In this document: piece by piece, positions 1-6,744 of the stretch
Numbering within the stretch: the stretch's first letter is position 1
Layout of the letters: each line of letters begins with the position of its first letter
Source: Minisyncoccota bacterium
Lineage (GTDB): Bacteria; Patescibacteriota; Minisyncoccia; Minisyncoccales; JAQTVQ01
Reading direction: 5' to 3'
Assembly (NCBI GenBank): GCA_028706715.1
Contig: JAQTVQ010000007.1
Span: forward strand, 11,411-44,251
DNA length: 32,841 bases
The notes under the pieces: generated by a model
The model's input: the letters and a program-made list of their open reading frames with translations, nothing else
Databases searched by the model: none
What the model was told of the DNA's origin: nothing
Made by a program: the position numbers and the translations under genes

Positions 1-127
1 GTTTTGCTTCCATATTCTTGGATGTTCGCCAAGAATGTTTTTTCGGGTGCGGTTTCCATGTTTGGGAAAACCGCGGCAGGGTTGGATCCTGGTAATGGAT
101 CTCCCAAAAAAGGTTAAACTACTCTTT
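1..127. repeat. Copy 1 of a >=127-bp direct repeat, cut by the window edge; probably part of a structured RNA element
   Basis: Identical to 339-465. Internal hairpins: attcttgg/ccaagaat, gcggttt/aaaccgc, gatcc/ggatc with ggg/ccc. Confidence 0.9.
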
Positions 128-215
128 TTGCCTCGCTTCTTTCTGTAATACCGCCTCGTATCTCCCTCCTAGAAACCCTAAGAAGGAAATTTAAAACGGC
201 ATAAAAAAGGGAAAA

Positions 216-263
216 GATAGCCAGAGAGTCGTCGCGCTTTTACGCGAAGACTTCTGGCTATCT
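216..263. other. Long near-perfect hairpin between the two repeat copies; possible - strand intrinsic terminator
   Basis: agatagccaga (216-226) pairs with tctggctatct (253-263). Inner gtcgtcgcg (229-237) pairs with cgcgaagac (243-251) with one mismatch. Loop cttta. On the - strand it is followed by ttttcccttttttatg. Confidence 0.6.
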
Positions 264-338
264 ATAAAAAAGAACTGTTACAAGGCGATTATGCCGGATG
301 GAGCGGCTTCTCTGTTCAAGAAACCGAGAGGGAAGCTG

Positions 339-465
339 GTTTTGCTTCCATATTCTTGGATGTTCGCCAAGAATGTTTTTTCGGGTGCGGTTTCCATGTT
401 TGGGAAAACCGCGGCAGGGTTGGATCCTGGTAATGGATCTCCCAAAAAAGGTTAAACTACTCTTT
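339..465. repeat. Copy 2 of the >=127-bp direct repeat
   Basis: Exact 127-bp match to 1-127. The sequence after each copy (to ~200 and ~537) is diverged but recognisably similar: ACCGCCTCgTATCTcCcTCC..TTTAAAaCGG versus ATCGCCTCaTATCTtCtTCC..TTTAAAgCGG. Confidence 0.9.
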
Positions 466-564
466 ATCCGTCGGCTATAATTATCGCCTCATATCTTCTT
501 CCAAGCATAGCTTGGAAAGAAGATTTAAAGCGGTAATTTGTTTTTTGCAAATGAACGGCCGTAT

Positions 565-595
565 TAAATAAAAAAGCCTTCTTTTTAAGAAGGCT
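565..595 (-). terminator. Rho-independent terminator
   Basis: - strand: agccttctt-aaa-aagaaggct followed by tttttattt. Confidence 0.8.
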
Positions 596-621
596 GTCTT
601 TTTGATATTTATTCCTGTTTA

Positions 622-762
622 TTAAACCGTTGGAATCAATATTGAAAAGACAGCCTTGCTAAGAAGAAGGCTCATAATAATGACAAACAAAATAGCGCTA
701 TTGGTTATAGCTATTCTTTCAAAAACATTTATATCAATTTGCGATTTTACTGATGCGCTCAT
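622..762 (-). CDS. Small predicted membrane peptide, 46 aa (MSASVKSQIDINVFERIAITNSAILFVIIMSLLLSKAVFSILIPTV)
   Basis: Hand-translated ORF, ATG at 762 to TAA at 622. Hydrophobic central/C-terminal stretch. Flanked by TTGACA-17-TAATTT upstream and a terminator downstream. Below the size cutoff of the ORF track. Confidence 0.55.
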   Translation of the reverse strand: MSASVKSQIDINVFERIAITNSAILFVIIMSLLLSKAVFSILIPTV

Positions 763-771
763 AATGTAATT

Positions 772-800
772 AAATTAACAAAACCTAAAAATCTTGTCAA
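772..800 (-). promoter_or_regulatory. Predicted sigma70-type promoter for the 46-aa ORF
   Basis: - strand TTGACA (800-795), 17-nt spacer, TAATTT (777-772); ATG 9 nt downstream. Confidence 0.65.
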
Positions 801-826
801 TAGATTTCAACCACCCTAAGCACGCC

Positions 827-856
827 TTTAAAAAATGCACCAATCGGATTGGTGCA
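827..856 (-). terminator. Rho-independent terminator (second of two)
   Basis: tgcaccaatc/gattggtgca perfect 10-bp inverted repeat around one base (836-856), followed on the - strand by TTTTTT. Confidence 0.7.
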
Positions 857-898
857 GATTGAAGCTCTTGGCAAGGAGCAGTAAAGTTTTTAAAATTT

Positions 899-937
899 AA
901 AAAAGGAAAGGCTGGGGGTGATGGCAACGCCCAGCCT
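899..937 (-). terminator. Rho-independent terminator overlapping the stop of the 936-1619 CDS
   Basis: - strand aggctggg...cccagcct stem (930-937 / 909-916) followed by ttccttttttt. Confidence 0.65.
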
Positions 938-1619
938 ATGATGCGGCAATTTTCTCTTCGGACGAAGGAAGGTCTATCCAGCTGGCGGCAATTATTAGAA
1001 CATCTCCTTCTTTTTTGATGTGAAAAGCAGGTTCATGTTCGCCGCTGTTAGGCTTAATTGAAGCTTTTTCCAGCTTCAGGCCTATGCTTCTCCATTGGAC
1101 CATGGCATATCCAAGGATAAAATCAGAGAGAGTTGTTTCTCCGATTTTTCTTTCCTCAAAAATAAAGCCTGCGGACTTTTTGTCCGGCTTTTTCTGCGAG
1201 CACGGCAAAGGCCTTATTCCGACAAGCTGATAATAGCCTGCGGCCAAAGGATTATCCGGCCTTATAAAATCCACTTGGTATCTTGTGGCTTTAGGATCCA
1301 TGCCCAGCCTCTTAAGAATAGGCCCAAGGTCGTTATGGATTCGCATCCAAGAAACTACCTCCACTCCTCCGCTAACCCTTAGATTGGCTTGGAAAATGTC
1401 GCTTATGCTTTTTCCTGCGAAACGATTAAGCAAAGCGTATTTGCTCGGTTCGCCGAAGGACTTTTCTCTCGCCGATACTTCCACTCCGTTTTTTTCTGCT
1501 CCTGTTTTCATCTCTTTCGTCTCCCGTATATGGTTTTGCAAATGAACTGTTTGAGCAAGGCCGCGTCTGCCATCAGACATATTGCTTGCTCTTGAATATT
1601 CCCTAACGGATCCATTCAA
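936..1619 (-). CDS. Hypothetical protein, up to 227 aa; the start is uncertain and the internal ATG at 1511 has a better upstream purine stretch
   Basis: Long ORF with its own promoter and leader upstream and terminators downstream. TTG start at 1619; in-frame ATG at 1580 and 1511 (…gggagacgaaagagATGAAAACAGG). No family recognised. Confidence 0.7.
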   Translation of the reverse strand: MNGSVREYSRASNMSDGRRGLAQTVHLQNHIRETKEMKTGAEKNGVEVSAREKSFGEPSKYALLNRFAGKSISDIFQANLRVSGGVEVVSWMRIHNDLGPILKRLGMDPKATRYQVDFIRPDNPLAAGYYQLVGIRPLPCSQKKPDKKSAGFIFEERKIGETTLSDFILGYAMVQWRSIGLKLEKASIKPNSGEHEPAFHIKKEGDVLIIAASWIDLPSSEEKIAAS

Positions 1620-1640
1620 GAAAAAACAATTTAGCCCAAA

Positions 1641-1664
1641 ATAAAAAATCCTCAGAGGACTGAG
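1641..1664 (-). terminator. Terminator-like hairpin inside the leader of the 936-1619 gene
   Basis: - strand CTCAG-tcct-CTGAG-GATTTTTTAT. Confidence 0.5.
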
Positions 1665-1777
1665 AATTTGTAATCTTTTTAAATCTTTTTTACAAAGCTA
1701 AATTCCCAGACCTTGAGTCTTTCTAAAGGTAAAGTAAAACCAAAAATTGTTTTTTATCTGGGTTGCCATTGTCTTTT

Positions 1778-1806
1778 TATTTATCAAACCAGCCGGAATT
1801 TGTCAA
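1778..1806 (-). promoter_or_regulatory. Predicted sigma70-type promoter
   Basis: - strand TTGACA (1806-1801), 17-nt spacer, TAAATA (1783-1778). Confidence 0.6.
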
Positions 1807-1880
1807 TTCTAGCGGTATTTAACGGTTGTTAAAAGAATAGAAACATTTTTTACCCTTGCCTCCCACAACCAATCCACAGC

Positions 1881-3395
1881 CTATCCATTATTAATCCTCG
1901 GGAAAAGAGGCTCCGGTTTTTTTGACTCAAGCTGTTTTCTTATTTCCAAAGAAGTTTTCGGCAAAAACGGTTCTGCCATTTCGCTTATCCTTCTCAAGGC
2001 AAATAATATTTCTCCTATCGCTTTTTTATTTTTTTCAATTAGAGATTCTTCCTTTTCCCACGGTCTCTCTCTTTCAATTATTCTGTCGCAAAAAGCGGCT
2101 AAATCCCAAATAGAAGCCAAGGCTTCGTTGAATTTATACAAATCGGTTTGCTCAAAAGATTTTTTTTCGGCTTCTTGGATTTTAATTTTTAATTCTTTTT
2201 GAGGCTCCTCTTCTTGCGCGTCCAATTTTTTGGCCATAGCCAAAGTCCGCGATAATAAATTGCCCAGTCCTCCGGCCAAATCTCCGTTGTATCTTTGTTT
2301 GAATTTTTCTTCAGAAAAATCTCCGTCATCCCATCCGGGAATCTCTCGCAAAAGATAATAACGCACCGCATCTGTCCCATATTTATCAACCAAAAAAATC
2401 GGATCAACTACATTCCCAAGGCTTTTTGACATTTTTTGTCCGCTGGAAGTAATATAGCCATGGATAAAAACCTGTTTTGAATTGGGAAGTCCGGCCGACA
2501 TCAGCATTGCTTGCCACATCGCGGTTTGCTGTCTTAAATTATCCTTACCGGCAACCTGTACGGCATTTCTCTTTTCTTTTGTCCCCCAAAATTGCTCAAA
2601 TTTTCGGGCCTCGCCGCTGCGGGCCTCTCCGCTGCGGGCCTCGCCCGCCATAGCTTTAGCGGAGGCGGGCCACCCAAGACAGGAGATATAGTTCACCAAG
2701 GCGTCAAACCAAACATACATTACATGTTTTTCGTCTCCCGGAATCGGCACGCCCCACGGCATTTTTTCTTTTAAGCGAGAGATACTGAAATCCTGCAGCC
2801 CCTCTCTAACAAAATTATAAATTTCATTTTGCTTTGTGTCCGGGATAACAAAATCGGGATTGGCTTCGTAAAAATCAAGCAAAGGCTTTTGATATTTGGA
2901 AAAACGGAAAAAATAGTTTTCTTCTTCTATGGCTTCAAGCTCCTTGTTCGGATGAATCGGGCAACGGCCCTCTACCAGCTCAGAATCGGTCTTTTCCAAC
3001 TCGCATCCCACGCAATATTTGGCTTTATAGCTTGCTTTATAAATATCTCCGTTGGCCTCGCATCTTTTCCAAAACTCCTGCGCGGCTTTGATATGGCTCG
3101 TATCGGTGGTGCGTATAAAATTATTGTAAGAAAGGTTCAATTTTTCTTTCAGCAGGCTGAATTTTTCGGCATATTCATCGCAATAAGCCTGCGGGTCTTT
3201 TTTTTCTTCCAAGGCTTTTTGATAAATTTTCAATCCGTGCTCGTCTGTGCCGGTATTAAAAAAAACTTCTTTGCCTCTTTTTGCCATGCTCCTCGCGACA
3301 ACATCGGCTTGGACAATTTCCAAGGCAAATCCTATATGGGGAGCGGCGTTGACATAAGGCAAGGTTGTAGTGATGTAGAATTTCTCTGAATCCAT
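1881..3395 (-). CDS. metG: Methionyl-tRNA synthetase
   Basis: TTTLPYVNAAPHIG, TDEHG, CVGCELE...C zinc region and KMSKS motifs. Confidence 0.96.
   Translation of the reverse strand: MDSEKFYITTTLPYVNAAPHIGFALEIVQADVVARSMAKRGKEVFFNTGTDEHGLKIYQKALEEKKDPQAYCDEYAEKFSLLKEKLNLSYNNFIRTTDTSHIKAAQEFWKRCEANGDIYKASYKAKYCVGCELEKTDSELVEGRCPIHPNKELEAIEEENYFFRFSKYQKPLLDFYEANPDFVIPDTKQNEIYNFVREGLQDFSISRLKEKMPWGVPIPGDEKHVMYVWFDALVNYISCLGWPASAKAMAGEARSGEARSGEARKFEQFWGTKEKRNAVQVAGKDNLRQQTAMWQAMLMSAGLPNSKQVFIHGYITSSGQKMSKSLGNVVDPIFLVDKYGTDAVRYYLLREIPGWDDGDFSEEKFKQRYNGDLAGGLGNLLSRTLAMAKKLDAQEEEPQKELKIKIQEAEKKSFEQTDLYKFNEALASIWDLAAFCDRIIERERPWEKEESLIEKNKKAIGEILFALRRISEMAEPFLPKTSLEIRKQLESKKPEPLFPRINNG
2605..2671. 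repeat. 15-bp tandem repeats plus a palindrome inserted in frame within metG
   Basis: cgggcctc(g/t)ccgctg at 2605-2619 and 2620-2634, with a related unit at 2635-2649; then palindrome gcccgcc(2643-2649)-atagctttagcgga-ggcgggc(2664-2670). Encodes ASAKAMAGEARSGEARSGEAR. Confidence 0.9.
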
Positions 3396-3430
3396 AACTT
3401 ATAATTAACAAAAAGAACGATCTTTTGCAA
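3396..3430 (-). promoter_or_regulatory. Possible metG promoter close to the start codon
   Basis: TTGCAA (3430-3425), 17 nt, TAATTA (3407-3402), then 6 nt to ATG. Confidence 0.4.
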
Positions 3431-3456
3431 AAAGAAGCTTTTACAAGCAGAAAATA

Positions 3457-4152
3457 TTAGCTGGCAGAAGGCCCGACAACAACGACGAACTCTCCCTTTG
3501 CCGTTCCTCTTTCCAGCTGGACGGCTATCTCTCCCGCCGAGCCTCTGTAAATTGTTTCAAATTTTTTGCTAAGCTCGCGGCAAACGGCGAGTCTCCTTTT
3601 CTTCCCCAAGGCGGATTCTTTTTCCAGCGCAGCCAATTCTTCAAGGCTTTTTATTATCCTATGGGTTGATTCATAAAAAATAACCGGATGCTGTGAAGCC
3701 AAAACTTCTTCAAAAAACTTTTTTCTTTTGTTCTTTACGGGAGGAAAGCCTAAAAATAAAAATTTATCCATTGAAAAATCGCAGACGCTGGCTGCGGCCG
3801 CCAAAGCGCATGCCCCTGGCACGGGAATTATTTTTAGTCCGGGTAAAAATTTTAAGGCCTCTTCTATCAATTTATTGCCCGGATCGGAAACGCCGGGAGT
3901 GCCGGCGTCAGAAACCAGCGCTATGTTGCCTCCATTTTTCAGCAATTCTATAATTTTTTCTGTTTTTTTAATTTTGGAATGCTGATGATAGCTTAATAAG
4001 GGTTTTTTGATTGCATAATGCTCTAATAATTTTTGGGTATTGCGAGTATCTTCGCATAAAATCAAATCCGCCTCGGACAGAATCCTTACGGCTCTGGCGG
4101 AAATATCTTCCAAATTGCCTATCGGCGTAGCGATTATATAAAGTTTCGGCAT
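3457..4152 (-). CDS. rsmI: 16S rRNA (cytidine(1402)-2'-O)-methyltransferase
   Basis: MPKLYIIATPIGNLEDISARAVRIL, CEDTRNT, LVSDAGTPGVSDPG motifs. Confidence 0.95.
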   Translation of the reverse strand: MPKLYIIATPIGNLEDISARAVRILSEADLILCEDTRNTQKLLEHYAIKKPLLSYHQHSKIKKTEKIIELLKNGGNIALVSDAGTPGVSDPGNKLIEEALKFLPGLKIIPVPGACALAAAASVCDFSMDKFLFLGFPPVKNKRKKFFEEVLASQHPVIFYESTHRIIKSLEELAALEKESALGKKRRLAVCRELSKKFETIYRGSAGEIAVQLERGTAKGEFVVVVGPSAS

Positions 4153-4157
4153 TTTAA

Positions 4158-5708
4158 TTAGGCCTTATTGTTAATTTCTTCTTTTTCTTCCAGCTTTTTA
4201 ATCTGATCCTTAAGCTCTGCCATCCTCAATTCCCTGCCGATGGTCAATTTATAAAATCTTTCCAGCTCTTCTTTTCTATTCTCAAGCTCTTCATAGGCCA
4301 AAGAATTGTTAAAGGCTACTGAAGCTTGAGCCATAAATGACTCCAAAAGATCCATCTCCTGCCCGCTGTAAATTTTGCCGGCTTCTTTTTCACCTAAAAA
4401 TATTATCCCTATCAGCTTATTCTCCACGAAAAGAGGTATCGCCGCCGCGATTTTGCTCTTTTCCATCTCCTCTTCCAGTTTTTCAAATTTTCCCTCCAAG
4501 GATTTTTTCTCTTCTTTTTGCAGGCCTCCGGCAATAATTTTTATTTTGGATTTCAACAGGCTTTTTTTTGATTTTTTAAGCCAAAAAGGCAAAAAGCCTT
4601 CTTCCTCATCAAGCAGAAACATAATGATTTCTTTGGACAGACCGTTTTGTTTTTGAACGAAGAAAGAGTCCTTCTCGCTATTCCATAAAACAATTGCCGC
4701 TTTTTCTGTTTTTAAAGAATTCCTTAAGGAGTCCATCATAAATCCGGAAAGCTTTTCCATCTCAATCATTTGGTTTATTTTTTTGGAAAGAAAAGATATT
4801 TTTTCCTGCAAACCGTAAAAAGAATTGTAAAAATAACGGCTGGCAATCTTTTCAACAAACCGCAAAAATCGGTTAAAAGAAAAAATGCACAAGAAAGCGA
4901 AAAGCGCTTCCAAAGAGAAAGAAACCAAGCTATTTTTAATAAATGGCAGAGCATAAGAAAGCAGCGCGGACATTAAAATAATAGGCAAAAAAGCAAGGAT
5001 ATAAACCCCTGTACGGCTCAAAATGGAACGGACCTCCATAAAGCTGTAGCGAAAAACTATATATAAAAAAGACAGTCCCCAAACGGAAACAAAAATATTA
5101 AACCATGGAGGAAACGGTATTCCATACCATAAGAAAAAATTGGTAAATCCCCCGCCAAAACCGATAGGCATGGAAATTAAAATATATTTAAGCTGTATTT
5201 TTTTACTTCCCGAGCTTTCTTGCCAGCCTCTAAAAAGCCTCCAATAAGTATAAAATAAAATTATTCCCCAAGAAATAATCAGATAATAGGGATGAATCTT
5301 CCCAGGCATGGGCCAATAAGGGAAAAAAAGCGCTGGCTCCACTCCTCTTACATAATAAGGATGAAAGCTGACTGCCGTAAAAAAGGCGGTAGCCGAATAA
5401 GCCAAAAACAAAAAAAATTTTTGGCTCTTTCGCTTGTCTATCCCAAGCAATACAAGAACCCAATGGCAAAAAAACATAGGGATAAATACGGCAAAAAGAT
5501 TCAATACCCTAGCCCAAAACAAAGCCTGTGATTCAACGCCGGAACTTAGCCACAAAATATAACTTGTTGACCATCCGGCCACTGAAGCGCAAAAAAGGGA
5601 ATAGAGTATATTGCTTTTACTCCTACGGTCGTTTAAAAAGATAAAACAACCCATAAAAGTAAAAAATACAGCATTGACAAAGGAAAATGTAATGAAAATT
5701 TCCAACAT
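4158..5708 (-). CDS. Multi-TM sensor-like protein with a GAF-like domain and C-terminal coiled coil, no kinase domain
   Basis: N-terminal multi-TM region resembling histidine-kinase N-terminal 7TM domains, GAF-like region, ending in ERFYKLTIGRELRMAELKDQIKKLEEKEE. Confidence 0.75.
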   Translation of the reverse strand: MLEIFITFSFVNAVFFTFMGCFIFLNDRRSKSNILYSLFCASVAGWSTSYILWLSSGVESQALFWARVLNLFAVFIPMFFCHWVLVLLGIDKRKSQKFFLFLAYSATAFFTAVSFHPYYVRGVEPALFFPYWPMPGKIHPYYLIISWGIILFYTYWRLFRGWQESSGSKKIQLKYILISMPIGFGGGFTNFFLWYGIPFPPWFNIFVSVWGLSFLYIVFRYSFMEVRSILSRTGVYILAFLPIILMSALLSYALPFIKNSLVSFSLEALFAFLCIFSFNRFLRFVEKIASRYFYNSFYGLQEKISFLSKKINQMIEMEKLSGFMMDSLRNSLKTEKAAIVLWNSEKDSFFVQKQNGLSKEIIMFLLDEEEGFLPFWLKKSKKSLLKSKIKIIAGGLQKEEKKSLEGKFEKLEEEMEKSKIAAAIPLFVENKLIGIIFLGEKEAGKIYSGQEMDLLESFMAQASVAFNNSLAYEELENRKEELERFYKLTIGRELRMAELKDQIKKLEEKEEINNKA

Positions 5709-5714
5709 AAAAAA

Positions 5715-6740
5715 CTAGCCTATTGTTTCTTCTTTTTTCTTTTGGAGAAAGTCCTTTAGGAATTCATAGAGGATCCCGGCCATAGGGATAACCAAAATCG
5801 CTCCCATTATGCCCCAAAGCCTGGCTCCTACAAGCAAAGAAATAATAACTACCACCGGCGGAATGCCTACCATTTTCTTGGTAAGCATAGGAGTCAAAAT
5901 ATTCCCTTCCACTTGCTGTATCAAAATAAAAGCGATTAAAATCAATATCGCCGCATTCAATCCGGGGTCCAGCAAAGCGAAAAAACCTATAAAAAGCCCG
6001 GCAACCATAGGTCCGGCAATAGGAATTATATTGGTGACCGCGGCGATAAGAGATAAAGTAAAAGAATATTTTATCGCAAAAGATTCAAGGAGCAGGTAAG
6101 TAAGAATTCCCACAAAAACACAGCTTAATACTCTGCTGCCGAACCATCCGGCAACCTTGGCTTCAATCCTGGAAAAACGGCTGCAGACATATTCTTCATA
6201 TTTTTTAGGCGATGCCAAAAACAAAAACTTTTGGACGGGTTTTTCTTCCAAGGATAAGAATATCGCAATGGTAAAGATCGCGAACATTGTAAAAATTCCT
6301 CCGAAAAAAGTGGAGGCCGCGCTAAAGATATTGCTTGAAGCAGCCAGTAAAATTCCCTGCAAATATTTGTTAAAAACTTCAAAGCTTTGGAATTGGTTTA
6401 TGTTAAAATCCTTTAAAAAAGGAGCCGCTTTTTCAAAATAAACAGGCAAAAGCTGGGAAAAATTGGTAAGCTCTTTGGAAAGGATATCAGCGGTAAAATA
6501 AACGAATCCTCCAACCAACAGGAAAAAGATTAAATAAACCAAAGCCGTCCCCGCGGGCCTTGGAATTTTTCTTTTTTGCAAAAAATCAATTACCGGATTA
6601 AAAAGAACTGAAATTATCAAAGAAAAGATAAAAAGAGTTAAAATATCCTGCGTCAAAAAAATGACATAAAAAAATATTAAAGCCAAGCCTATTTTAAGAA
6701 GAGACCCCCATGAAATATCCAAGCTGTTTCCGTTAGCCAT
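5715..6740 (-). CDS. AI-2E family transporter (PerM-like)
   Basis: Multi-TM protein with the family C-terminal region NIIPIAGPMVAGLFIGFFALLDPG...LIQQVEGNILTPMLTKKMVGIPP. Confidence 0.9.
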   Translation of the reverse strand: MANGNSLDISWGSLLKIGLALIFFYVIFLTQDILTLFIFSLIISVLFNPVIDFLQKRKIPRPAGTALVYLIFFLLVGGFVYFTADILSKELTNFSQLLPVYFEKAAPFLKDFNINQFQSFEVFNKYLQGILLAASSNIFSAASTFFGGIFTMFAIFTIAIFLSLEEKPVQKFLFLASPKKYEEYVCSRFSRIEAKVAGWFGSRVLSCVFVGILTYLLLESFAIKYSFTLSLIAAVTNIIPIAGPMVAGLFIGFFALLDPGLNAAILILIAFILIQQVEGNILTPMLTKKMVGIPPVVVIISLLVGARLWGIMGAILVIPMAGILYEFLKDFLQKKKEETIG

Positions 6741-6744
6741 AAAT

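Noticed and set aside
1-465. Possible CRISPR array
   Set aside because: Only two visible 127-bp repeats at 338-bp spacing; repeat length and spacing do not fit CRISPR and no cas genes are present.
298-480. 60-aa + strand ORF across repeat copy 2
   Set aside because: Overlaps the hairpin-rich repeat core, composition is unlike a protein, and the frame is not maintained in the diverged sequence after copy 1.
2829-3389. 186-aa + strand ORF
   Set aside because: Antisense shadow of metG; the - strand frame carries clear synthetase motifs.
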